64,000 nt of DNA from Streptomyces sp. CBMA291. Its GTDB lineage: Bacteria; Actinomycetota; Actinomycetes; Streptomycetales; Streptomycetaceae. The notes under the pieces are model-generated. The model ran no database searches, was not told where the DNA came from, and worked only from the letters and a program-made list of their open reading frames with translations. Location: the NCBI RefSeq assembly GCF_014596525.1, contig NZ_MSJP01000040.1, positions 1-64,000 of the forward strand, read 5' to 3'. The position numbers and the translations under genes are program-made. Shown in pieces: positions 53,230 through 61,204 of this stretch; the first letter of the stretch is position 1; each line of letters opens with the position of its first letter.

Positions 53230-54210
53230 ATGCCCGTACAGAAGCTTCCGCTCGCCAAGGCGCTCAACGAGTCGCTCCGCAAGGCGCTGGAGGACGACTC
53301 CAAGGTCCTCATCATGGGCGAGGACGTCGGCAAGCTCGGCGGTGTCTTCCGGGTCACCGACGGGTTGCAGAAGGACTTCGGCGAGGACCGGGTCATCGAC
53401 ACCCCGCTCGCCGAGTCCGGCATCGTCGGCACCGCGATCGGCCTCGCGCTGCGCGGCTACCGGCCGGTGGTGGAGATCCAGTTCGACGGCTTCGTCTTCC
53501 CCGCGTACGACCAGATCGTCACCCAGCTCGCCAAGATGCACGCCCGTGCGCTCGGCAAGGTCAAGATGCCGGTCGTCGTCCGTATCCCGTACGGCGGCGG
53601 CATCGGTGCGGTCGAGCACCACTCCGAGTCCCCCGAGGCGCTCTTCGCGCATGTCGCGGGCCTCAAGATCGTCTCCCCGTCCAACGCCTCGGACGCCTAC
53701 TGGATGCTCCAGCAGGCGATCCGGAGCGACGACCCGGTCATCTTCTTCGAGCCGAAGCGCCGTTACTGGGACAAGGGCGAGGTCGACACCGAGGCCATCC
53801 CCGGCGAGCTGCACAAGGCCCGGGTGGCGCGCGAGGGCGGCGACCTCACGCTCGCCGCGTACGGCCCGATGGTGAAGGTCTGTCTGGAGGCCGCCGCCGC
53901 GGCCGAGGAAGAGGGCAAGTCGATCGAGGTCCTGGACCTGCGCTCGGTCTCCCCCATCGACTTCGACGCCATCCAGCGCTCGGTCGAGAAGACCGGCCGA
54001 CTGGTCGTCGTCCACGAGGCCCCGGTCTTCTTCGGCTCCGGCGCGGAGATCGCCGCCCGGATCACGGAGCGCTGCTTCTACCACCTGGAGGCCCCCGTCC
54101 TGCGGGTCGGCGGCTACCACGCGCCGTACCCGCCGGCGCGCCTGGAGGAGGAGTACCTGCCCGGTCTCGACCGCGTGCTCGACGCCGTCGACCGCTCGCT
54201 GGCGTACTGA
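53230..54210 (+). CDS. bkdB: 2-oxoacid dehydrogenase E1 beta subunit (second operon)
   Basis: A 326-residue E1 beta subunit: KALNESLRKALEDDSKVLIMGEDVGKLGGVFRVTDGLQKDFG, RIPYGGGIGAVEHHSESPEALFAHVAGLKIVSP, VVHEAPVFFGSGAEIAARITERCFYHLEAPVLRV. It lacks the Gly/Ala-rich N-terminal extension of the other operon's copy. The ATG at 53230 is 2 bp after the E1 alpha stop. Confidence 0.95.
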   Translation: MPVQKLPLAKALNESLRKALEDDSKVLIMGEDVGKLGGVFRVTDGLQKDFGEDRVIDTPLAESGIVGTAIGLALRGYRPVVEIQFDGFVFPAYDQIVTQLAKMHARALGKVKMPVVVRIPYGGGIGAVEHHSESPEALFAHVAGLKIVSPSNASDAYWMLQQAIRSDDPVIFFEPKRRYWDKGEVDTEAIPGELHKARVAREGGDLTLAAYGPMVKVCLEAAAAAEEEGKSIEVLDLRSVSPIDFDAIQRSVEKTGRLVVVHEAPVFFGSGAEIAARITERCFYHLEAPVLRVGGYHAPYPPARLEEEYLPGLDRVLDAVDRSLAY

Positions 54211-54223
54211 GGAGAGCCGCACC

Positions 54224-55714
54224 GTGACCATCCGCGAATTCAAGATGCCCGACGTGGGCGAGGGCCTGACCGAGGCCGAGATCCTCAAGTGGTACGTCCA
54301 GCCCGGTGACACCGTCGCCGACGGGCAGGTCGTCTGCGAGGTCGAGACGGCGAAGGCGGCCGTCGAGCTGCCGAGCCCCTTCGACGGCACCGTCCACGAA
54401 CTGCTCTTCCCCGAAGGCACCACGGTCGACGTCGGCCAGGTCATCATCTCGGTGAACGTCGGCGGCGAGGCGGCCCCCGAGGCTCCCGCGACCCCGGCGG
54501 CGACCTCCGCCCCGGCGGCGACCTCCGCCCCGGCCGAGCCCGCCCCGGCTGCCCCGGACGCCGAGGAGGAGGAGCCGCAGGGCCGTCAGCCGGTCCTCGT
54601 CGGCTACGGCGTGGCCGCCAGCTCCACCAAGCGCCGGCCCCGCAAGGCCGCACCGGGCACGGCCGCCACCCCGCCCGCCCCCGAGCGTCCCGCCGCCACG
54701 CCCGCGCCCGCCACGCCCGTCGCCGTCTCCGTACCGGAGCAGCTCAACGGGCACGCGTCCGGTGCCGCACGGCCGCTCGCCAAGCCGCCGGTCCGGAAGC
54801 TCGCCAAGGATCTCGGGGTCGATCTGACGACGGTCACCCCGACCGGTCCCGACGGCGTCATCACCCGTGACGACGTGCACGCGGCCGCCGCCCCGGCGCC
54901 CGCTCCCGCCGCCGTCCCGGCACCGGCCCCGGTCGCGGAGCCCGTGGCCGCGCCCGTCGAGACCCCGGTCGCGACGCCGGACGCCGCTCCGGCCCTCGCT
55001 CCGGCGGTCGGCGTCCGGGAGACCCGTATCCCCGTCAAGGGCGTACGGAAGGCCACGGCGGCGGCGATGGTCGGCTCGGCCTTCACCGCGCCGCATGTCA
55101 CCGAGTTCGTGACCTTCGACATCACGCGCACGATGAAGCTGGTCGAGGAGCTGAAGTCCGACAAGGACATGGCGGGCCTTCGGGTCAACCCGCTGCTCCT
55201 CATCGCCAAGGCCGTCCTCGTCGCGGTCAAGCGCAACCCGGAGATCAACGCGTCCTGGGACGAGGCCGCCCAGGAGATCGTGCTCAAGCACTATGTGAAC
55301 CTGGGCATCGCCGCGGCCACCCCGCGCGGACTGCTCGTCCCGAACATCAAGGACGCGCACGCCCAGACCCTGCCCGAGCTTTCGGCCTCCCTGAGCGAGC
55401 TGGTCTCCACCGCCCGCGAGGGGAAGACGACCCCGGCGGCGATGCAGGGCGGCACCTTCACCATCACCAACGTGGGCGTCTTCGGCGTCGACACCGGTAC
55501 GCCCATCCTGAACCCCGGCGAGTCCGCGATCCTCGCGGTCGGCGCGATCAAGCTCCAGCCGTGGGTCCACAAGGGCAAGGTGAAGCCGCGCCAGGTCACC
55601 ACGCTCGCGCTCTCCTTCGACCACCGTCTGGTCGACGGCGAACTCGGCTCCAAGTTCCTGGCCGACATCGCCGCGATCCTGGAGCAGCCGAAGAAGCTCA
55701 TCACCTGGGCCTGA
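54224..55714 (+). CDS. bkdC: 2-oxoacid dehydrogenase E2 acyltransferase (second operon)
   Basis: A 496-residue dihydrolipoamide acyltransferase. Lipoyl domain with Lys44 in VETAKAAVELP, an Ala/Pro-rich linker, E3/E1-binding domain (KPPVRKLAKDLGVDLTTVTPTGPDGVITRDDVHA), Ala/Pro linker, and catalytic domain with active-site SFDHRLVDGELGSKFL. GTG 54224 lies 13 bp after the E1 beta stop. The gene is followed by two parS palindromes. Confidence 0.95.
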   Translation: MTIREFKMPDVGEGLTEAEILKWYVQPGDTVADGQVVCEVETAKAAVELPSPFDGTVHELLFPEGTTVDVGQVIISVNVGGEAAPEAPATPAATSAPAATSAPAEPAPAAPDAEEEEPQGRQPVLVGYGVAASSTKRRPRKAAPGTAATPPAPERPAATPAPATPVAVSVPEQLNGHASGAARPLAKPPVRKLAKDLGVDLTTVTPTGPDGVITRDDVHAAAAPAPAPAAVPAPAPVAEPVAAPVETPVATPDAAPALAPAVGVRETRIPVKGVRKATAAAMVGSAFTAPHVTEFVTFDITRTMKLVEELKSDKDMAGLRVNPLLLIAKAVLVAVKRNPEINASWDEAAQEIVLKHYVNLGIAAATPRGLLVPNIKDAHAQTLPELSASLSELVSTAREGKTTPAAMQGGTFTITNVGVFGVDTGTPILNPGESAILAVGAIKLQPWVHKGKVKPRQVTTLALSFDHRLVDGELGSKFLADIAAILEQPKKLITWA

Positions 55715-55735
55715 CACCCCGTCCCGGAGGGGGCC

Positions 55736-55749
55736 GTTTCACGTGAAAC
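55736..55749. promoter_or_regulatory. parS site (perfect), in a 26-bp palindrome
   Basis: GTTTCACGTGAAAC, centred in a perfect 26-bp palindrome (55730-55755). It lies 22 nt after the E2 stop, so the folded RNA could also terminate the operon. Confidence 0.92.
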
Positions 55750-55758
55750 GGCCCCGCG

Positions 55759-55804
55759 CTTCCCGGGGGCCTGTGTTTCACGTGAAACACAGGCCCCCGG
55801 GAAG
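55759..55804. terminator. Perfect 46-bp palindrome containing parS
   Basis: Both halves match exactly across 23 bp each (55759-55781 and 55782-55804), arms CTTCCCGGGGGCC at the outer end. It can form a cruciform or an RNA hairpin, with the parS core at its centre. Confidence 0.7.
55775..55788. promoter_or_regulatory. parS site (perfect), second of pair
   Basis: GTTTCACGTGAAAC, 39 bp centre-to-centre from the first, at the middle of the 46-bp palindrome. Confidence 0.92.
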
Positions 55805-55875
55805 CAGTCCCGAGACGGCCCCCAGGTGGCCCCCGGATGGCGAATCCCCAGGTGGGGAGCGTCTTGGGGCACCGA

Positions 55876-55902
55876 GACCCCGTCCACATGGTGGACGGGG
55901 TC
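55876..55902. terminator. 12-bp-stem hairpin before gntR
   Basis: Stem GACCCCGTCCAC/GTGGACGGGGTC with loop ATG, 36 nt upstream of the GntR start. It could terminate readthrough from the E2 gene or act as an operator. Confidence 0.5.
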
Positions 55903-55937
55903 CTCTGTTGCACCCCTGTTGTATCTAAGCTGTGCGC

Positions 55938-56591
55938 ATGCCATCAGCTCCTGTCAAGCAACCTCCTGCGGCCGACCGCGTCTACACCCATGTGAAGCAG
56001 GCCGTACTCGACCGGCGCTACGAGGGAGGCACCCTGCTCACGGAGGGGGAACTCGCCACGGCCGTCGGGGTGTCCAGGACGCCCGTCCGCGAGGCGCTGC
56101 TCAAGCTGGAGATGGAAGGGCTGCTCAAGCTCTACCCGAAGAAGGGCGCCCTGGTCCTCGCCGTCTCCGTCCAGGAGATCGCCGACGTCGTCGAGACCCG
56201 GCTGCTCGTCGAGGAGTTCGCCGTCCGCCGGGCCGTCCCCGCGCCCGCGCCGCTCATCACCCGGCTCGAAGAGCTGCTGGCGGAGCAGGAGCGCCGCGCC
56301 GCCGTCGGCGACCTCGCCGAAGTCGCCGTCATCGACCGCTGCTTCCACGCCGAGATCGTGCGCCACGCGGGCAACCAGATCCTCTCCCGCCTCTACGACC
56401 AACTGCGCGACCGTCAACTGCGCATGGGAGTCGCCGTGATGCAGTCCCACCCCGACCGCATCGCCAAGAACATCGCCGAACACGCCGGGATCCTCGACCG
56501 CATCAAGGCGGGCGACGCCGAGGGCGCCGCGCTCCACGTCCGAGGCCACCTCGGCTCGGTCAAGGCCCTGGTCAGGGGCGAGGACCGGTGA
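55938..56591 (+). CDS. GntR-family transcriptional regulator (FadR-like)
   Basis: A 217-residue regulator. The winged helix-turn-helix is in residues 13-75 (RVYTHVKQAVLDRRYEGGTLLTEGELATAVGVSRTPVREALLKLEMEGLLKL). The C-terminal FCD ligand domain has VVETRLLVEEFAVRRAV and CFHAEIVRHAGNQILSRLYDQLRDRQLRMG. The ATG at 55938 (or GTG 55932) lacks a clear ribosome site; a leaderless transcript is possible. It overlaps the transporter gene by 4 bp, so it probably regulates that gene; effector unknown. Confidence 0.9.
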   Translation: MPSAPVKQPPAADRVYTHVKQAVLDRRYEGGTLLTEGELATAVGVSRTPVREALLKLEMEGLLKLYPKKGALVLAVSVQEIADVVETRLLVEEFAVRRAVPAPAPLITRLEELLAEQERRAAVGDLAEVAVIDRCFHAEIVRHAGNQILSRLYDQLRDRQLRMGVAVMQSHPDRIAKNIAEHAGILDRIKAGDAEGAALHVRGHLGSVKALVRGEDR

Positions 56592-57910
56592 GCCGGGGCA
56601 GCCGCAACGGCTACGGCTCGGCCGTCACCCTCCCCGGCGACCCGCCCGGCGGCCGCCGGGCCGCCCTCGTCTGGGGCGTCGGCGTCGCCGTCTACTTCGT
56701 CGCCGTCATCTTCCGCACGTCCCTGGGCGTCGCCGGACTCGACGCCGCCGACCGCTTCGACGTCAACGCCTCCGCGCTCTCCACCTTCTCCATACTCCAG
56801 CTGCTCGTCTACGCGGGCATGCAGATACCCGTCGGCCTCATGGTCGACCGGCTCGGCACCAAGAAGGTCCTCGCCCTCGGCGTCGTCCTCTTCACCCTCG
56901 GCCAACTGGGCTTCGCGCTCTCCCCCTCGTACGGCACCGCGCTCGCCTCCCGCGCCCTCCTCGGCTGCGGCGACGCCATGACCTTCATCAGCGTCCTGCG
57001 GCTCGGCACCCGCTGGTTCCCCGCCCGCAGGGGCCCGCTCGTCGGACAGGTCGCCGCCCTCTTCGGGATGGCGGGCAATCTGGTCTCCACCGTCTTCATC
57101 GCCCGCGCCCTGCACGGTCTCGGCTGGACGACCACCTTCGTCGGCAGCTCGCTCGCCGGTGTCCTCGTCCTCGTCCTGATGCTCGTCTTCCTGAAGGACC
57201 ACCCCGAGGGGTTCGAGCCCCAGCCCATGCCGCACGCGGGCGCCGCCTTCGTACGGCGTCAGATCGCCGAGTCCTGGCGGGAGCCCGGCACCCGGCTCGG
57301 CATGTGGGTGCACTTCACCACCCAGTTCCCCGCGATGGTCTTCCTGCTCCTGTGGGGGCTTCCGTATCTCGTCGAGGCGCAGGGACTCTCCCGCTCGGGC
57401 GCCGGAAGCCTGCTCACCCTGGTCGTCCTGTCGAACATGGTCATCGGCCTGGCGTACGGTCAGATCATCGCCCGCCATCACGCGGCCCGCGCCCCGCTCG
57501 CCCTCGGGACCGTCGCCGCCACCGCCCTGCTCTGGGCGTCGACCCTGCTCTACCCCGGCGACCACGCGCCGATGTGGCTGCTCGTCACCCTCTGCGTGGT
57601 GCTCGGCGCCTGCGGCCCCGCCTCGATGATCGGCTTCGACTTCGCCCGTCCGGCGAATCCGCCGGAACGTCAGGGCACCGCGTCGGGAATCGTCAACATG
57701 GGGGGTTTCATCGCCTCGATGACGACGCTGCTCGCCGTGGGCGTGCTGCTCGACGCGACCGGGGACGACTACCGGATCGCGTTCTCGTCGGTCTTCGTCC
57801 TCGAAGCCCTCGGCGTCGTCCAGATCCTGCGGCTCAAGTCCCGCACCCACCGCAGGGAACGCGAGCGGCTCGTCGCCAGCCGCGTGGAAGCCGTCCACGT
57901 ACCGGTCTGA
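56588..57910 (+). CDS. Major facilitator superfamily transporter
   Basis: A 440-residue protein with about 12 membrane segments. MFS motif A-like MVDRLGTKKVLALG lies after helix 2; central loop RRQIAESWREPGTRLGMW; helix-rich C half. The cytoplasmic C-terminus is basic (RTHRRERERLVASR). GTG 56588 is coupled to gntR. The substrate is not evident; the overall look is nearer to the nitrate/anion and general solute MFS groups than to drug exporters, but this is weak. Confidence 0.9.
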   Translation: MSRGSRNGYGSAVTLPGDPPGGRRAALVWGVGVAVYFVAVIFRTSLGVAGLDAADRFDVNASALSTFSILQLLVYAGMQIPVGLMVDRLGTKKVLALGVVLFTLGQLGFALSPSYGTALASRALLGCGDAMTFISVLRLGTRWFPARRGPLVGQVAALFGMAGNLVSTVFIARALHGLGWTTTFVGSSLAGVLVLVLMLVFLKDHPEGFEPQPMPHAGAAFVRRQIAESWREPGTRLGMWVHFTTQFPAMVFLLLWGLPYLVEAQGLSRSGAGSLLTLVVLSNMVIGLAYGQIIARHHAARAPLALGTVAATALLWASTLLYPGDHAPMWLLVTLCVVLGACGPASMIGFDFARPANPPERQGTASGIVNMGGFIASMTTLLAVGVLLDATGDDYRIAFSSVFVLEALGVVQILRLKSRTHRRERERLVASRVEAVHVPV

Positions 57911-57967
57911 GCGGACCGGCCGCATCCGTGCGCCCGCCCGTGCCCGTACGGGAACGCCGGGAGGGGT

Positions 57968-58795
57968 TCAGCGGGGCGTCACCGCGAAGTGGTCGAGGAT
58001 CGCCCGCGCCAGGTCCTCGTCGCCCTCCGCCTTGACCCGGTCGGCCACCTCGGCCGGCCGGACCCGCCCGCAGGCCAGACGTACGAACGTCTCCCAGTCC
58101 GTCGCCAGGGTCACCGCCGGGCCCAGCGAGGGCGTGCCGTCGATCGTCCCCCGGCCCTGCGCGTCGACCCGTACCGTCCGCAGGAACTCCACCGGACCGG
58201 TCACGTCGACGACCACCGCCGAGGACGCGGGCGCCCCCGCGTCCTTCGCGACCACCTTCGGCAGCGCTTCGAGCAGCACGTCCCGTGTGACGTGCGCGCC
58301 CGCCGAGTCCAGATTGCCCGGCACGCCGAGGGCCGCCCGCAGGTCCTGCTCGTGCACCCACACGTCGAAGGCGCGCATCCGGTAGGCCAGTTCCAGCGAC
58401 TGCTCGGCGCCGAGGGGAGCGCGGATCAGCTGCTCGGGGGAACGGTTCTCGTTGCGGAGCTTGCGTGCCCGGCGGATCAGGACGTACTCCAGCTCCGAGG
58501 TCATCTCCGGCGCGGTGTGGTGCCGCCGCACATCGACCTGCACCTCCATATAGCGCGAGAAGTCACTGCGTACGTGGTAGAGATCGCGGGGGAGCGAGTG
58601 AATCGGCCGGGGATCGCCGAGCATCTCGGTTTCCATACCGATGACATGGGAAACGATGTCCCGGACGGACCAGCCCGCGCACGGGGTCGGCCGATTCCAC
58701 TCCCTCTCCACGAGCGGCTGCACCAGCTCGGCTATCGCCTCGATGGAGTGGGTCCAGGCGTCGGCGTAATTCTGGAGGCTGGGATGGACGGTCAC
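57968..58795 (-). CDS. Maleylpyruvate isomerase family / mycothiol-dependent DinB-like protein
   Basis: A 275-residue protein. The N-terminal DinB-like four-helix domain has WNRPTPCAGWSVRDIVSHVIGMETEML with metal-ligand His residues and YRMRAFDVWVHEQDLRAALG. The C-terminal domain is SCP2-like (VTGPVEFLRTVRVDAQGRGTIDGTPSLGPAVTLATDWETFVRLACGR). Related proteins use mycothiol as a cofactor. GTG 58795 follows GAGG. It diverges from the nitrilase-like gene. Confidence 0.88.
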   Translation of the reverse strand: MTVHPSLQNYADAWTHSIEAIAELVQPLVEREWNRPTPCAGWSVRDIVSHVIGMETEMLGDPRPIHSLPRDLYHVRSDFSRYMEVQVDVRRHHTAPEMTSELEYVLIRRARKLRNENRSPEQLIRAPLGAEQSLELAYRMRAFDVWVHEQDLRAALGVPGNLDSAGAHVTRDVLLEALPKVVAKDAGAPASSAVVVDVTGPVEFLRTVRVDAQGRGTIDGTPSLGPAVTLATDWETFVRLACGRVRPAEVADRVKAEGDEDLARAILDHFAVTPR

Positions 58796-58950
58796 GGGAC
58801 CCCTCGGCGGTTCTTCGGTGCGCGGGCTGAAAACACGACTGGGTGGGAGGCTTGAACGCTAAGTTACGCTGCCCGGAGGCACCCGGGCAGTGCTTTCGTG
58901 TGACGATCGTAGGCCGGTGTTGACGGCCCGAATGCCAGGACGGTGGTAGT

Positions 58951-59775
58951 GTGCGCGCCTCGCTGATCCAGATCGCGGTAGACCCGGACGAACCGGTCGA
59001 CGCCCGTCGCGCCCGCGCGGCGAGCCTCGTCAGGGCGGAATCCGGCCATGCGGACCTCGTGGTCCTGCCCGAGCTGTGGCCCGTCGGAGCCTTCGACTTC
59101 GAGCGGTTCGCCGCCGAGTCCGAGCCGTTCCACGGACCCACCCACCGGGCGATGGCGGAAGCCGCCCGGGACGCCGGGGTGTGGCTGCACGCCGGTTCCT
59201 TCGTCGAGGCGGAGGGCGGCTCCCTCTACAACACCTCGCTGATCCTCTCCCCCGAGGGCGAACCCGTCGCCTCCTACCGGAAGATCCACCGCTTCGGCTT
59301 CGACAAGGGCGAGATGGTCCTGATGGCCCGAGGCGAGAAGCTCGTCACCGTCGATCTGCCGGAGCTGACCATCGGCGTCGGCACCTGCTACGACCTGCGG
59401 TTCCCCGAGCTTTTCCGGGGGCTCGTCGACGCCGGCGCGCAGGCGTTCGTCGTCCCGGCGGGCTGGCCCGCCCGCCGCCGCGCCCACTGGAGCCTGCTCG
59501 CGCGAGCCCGCGCGGTGGAGAACCAGGCGTACGTGCTGGCCTGCGGTACGGCGGGCACGCACGCGGGCGTCGAACAGGCGGGTCACTCGATCGTGGTCGA
59601 CCCCTGGGGGGAGACGCTCGCCGAGGCGGGACCCGACGAGGAGGTGCTGCGGGTCGTCCTCGACCCGGCGAAGGTCACGGCCACCCGCGAGCAGTTCCCC
59701 GCCCTCAAGGACCGCGTCCTGGGCATCGCCCCGCCCGAGCCCCGCACGCACCGAGCACCAAGCGGTACCAAGTAG
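58951..59775 (+). CDS. Carbon-nitrogen hydrolase (nitrilase superfamily)
   Basis: A 274-residue amidase-type hydrolase. The catalytic triad is visible: Glu41 (VVLPELWP), Lys111 (SYRKIHRFG) and Cys146 (GVGTCYDLRFPELFR). It is of the size and motif style of omega-amidase/deaminated-glutathione-amidase-type enzymes, but the substrate cannot be fixed. GTG 58951. An 8-bp-stem hairpin (58869-58890) lies in the divergent promoter region. After the stop a short degenerate AGTAGCACCGCGT repeat runs to about 59815. Confidence 0.93.
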   Translation: MRASLIQIAVDPDEPVDARRARAASLVRAESGHADLVVLPELWPVGAFDFERFAAESEPFHGPTHRAMAEAARDAGVWLHAGSFVEAEGGSLYNTSLILSPEGEPVASYRKIHRFGFDKGEMVLMARGEKLVTVDLPELTIGVGTCYDLRFPELFRGLVDAGAQAFVVPAGWPARRRAHWSLLARARAVENQAYVLACGTAGTHAGVEQAGHSIVVDPWGETLAEAGPDEEVLRVVLDPAKVTATREQFPALKDRVLGIAPPEPRTHRAPSGTK

Positions 59776-59857
59776 CACCGCGTAGCACCAAGCGGCACCG
59801 CGTAGTACCGCGTACGGCGAGCCCCGGTTCCGGGCCTCGCCGTACCGGCGGGGCGGG

Positions 59858-60349
59858 TCAGTCCTCGCGCTCCCGCTCCGCCATCCGGATGACGCAGACC
59901 GCGATCGAGAGGAGCAGCGCGGTGTCGGCGTCCTCGCGGACCACGTTCACCGCGTACGCCTCCCGGATGTGGAACCACTGCCGGGAGATGTGGGCCAGCA
60001 GTTCGCCCTCGTACTCGACGGTGAACTCCCGGTCCAGGACGCGCCCGCTGACGTCGAGGACGGTGCCTTCGGCGAGGGTCACCCGGAAGTGGTTGCGCAG
60101 CAGCGAGAGGCGTTTGCGGCGCACGGTCGCCAGCGGACGCTCGTCCCGTTCGATCGTCATCGTGTCCCGGAGCGCGAACAGCTTCTTCCGCAGGGTGACG
60201 AGGATGTGCCCGTCGGGGTCCTTCAGTTCCAGCGTGTCGCGCAGCCGCAGCGCCTTCCCGTCGACGAGGAAGGCGTGGCGCCCCCGCTCGTCCTCGATCC
60301 AGTAGTCGTCACCGATCGCGAAGATCTTGTCCTTTACGAGGTATTTCAC
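59858..60349 (-). CDS. LURP-one-related (Tubby-like) protein
   Basis: A 163-residue single-domain protein of the LURP-one/scramblase-related beta-barrel fold. Visible motifs: KYLVKDKIFAIGDDYWIEDERGRHAFLVDGKALRLRDTLELKDPDG and FTVEYEGELLAHISRQWFHIREAYAVNV. GTG 60349 is the family-like start; an in-frame extension to 60439 is low complexity. Role in bacteria is not established; binding of lipids or membranes has been suggested for the fold. It lies 100 bp after a DUF4239 membrane protein gene. Confidence 0.88.
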   Translation of the reverse strand: MKYLVKDKIFAIGDDYWIEDERGRHAFLVDGKALRLRDTLELKDPDGHILVTLRKKLFALRDTMTIERDERPLATVRRKRLSLLRNHFRVTLAEGTVLDVSGRVLDREFTVEYEGELLAHISRQWFHIREAYAVNVVREDADTALLLSIAVCVIRMAERERED

Positions 60350-60449
60350 GGCGGCTATGCCTGCCCCGGGGCGCCGGTTTCCTACCGTCCCCCGCCGCCC
60401 GTCTCCCGAAGGAGGGACGGCGGACGTCCTTCGGCCCAAGCGGACGGGC

Positions 60450-61202
60450 TCACAGGCCGAAGTAGCGGACGAAGGGCGTCGGGCTCGCGCCGAGCATCGC
60501 GCCGAACGGCGAGTCGAGTTCCTTGATGAGCACCACGGTGAAGGTGATGAACCCGGCCAGGCCCATCACCATCACCACATGGGTGGTGCTCCGTTTGATC
60601 CCGAAGAGGAACATGAACGCCAGGGTGAGCACACCGCCGAGGAGCAGCCCCACCCACAGCACCGAGGAGAGGCTTTCCTGCGCCGCGGCCTCCCGCCCGC
60701 GCCGGGCGTCGTCGACGTTGCTGATCTGGGCGAGCACCTCCTGCCCCGCGAGCTGCTCGGGCACCTTCGCCGAGTCGGTGACCTGGCCCGCCGCCCGCAG
60801 CCGGGACAGCAGCCGCCATCCCTCGGGCCCGAGGGGTTCACGCGCCTCCATCACCGGCCACTCGACGGTGACGACATGGCGGGCGTACGTCCGGGCCGCG
60901 TCGCGCAACGGCTGGCGCTGGGCGGCGGGGAAGGCGTCCGCGAGCAGATACGTCTGGTGCAGGGCGCTGGCCTCGGCCTGGACGTCGTCGGACGCGGCGG
61001 ACCGGGTGTCCCAGACGGAGACCAGACAGAGCCCGAGCACGAGCGCGTAGAGCACCGAGACCATCATGGCGATGTACTCGGCGACGTCCTCGCGGGGCTC
61101 CTCGTCCTCGCCGACCGGGAACAGCCTGGTCTTGGCGAAGACGGCGGCGGCGGCGACGGCGGCGACGCCGAAGACGACGAAGAGCGTTTCGAACATGTCC
61201 AC
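60450..61202 (-). CDS. DUF4239 membrane protein (bestrophin-like)
   Basis: A 250-residue membrane protein. N-terminal helix (ETLFVVFGVAAVAAAAVFAK), second helix (YIAMMVSVLYALVLGLCLVSVW), a periplasmic or cytoplasmic helical region, then two C-terminal helices (SVLWVGLLLGGVLTLAFMFLFG and VVMVMGLAGFITFTVVLI). DUF4239 proteins are bestrophin-like and may be channels, but no function is proven. GTG 61202 (or ATG 61196) lies 2 bp after the large surface-protein gene's stop, so the two are cotranscribed. Confidence 0.87.
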   Translation of the reverse strand: MDMFETLFVVFGVAAVAAAAVFAKTRLFPVGEDEEPREDVAEYIAMMVSVLYALVLGLCLVSVWDTRSAASDDVQAEASALHQTYLLADAFPAAQRQPLRDAARTYARHVVTVEWPVMEAREPLGPEGWRLLSRLRAAGQVTDSAKVPEQLAGQEVLAQISNVDDARRGREAAAQESLSSVLWVGLLLGGVLTLAFMFLFGIKRSTTHVVMVMGLAGFITFTVVLIKELDSPFGAMLGASPTPFVRYFGL

Positions 61203-61204
61203 GG

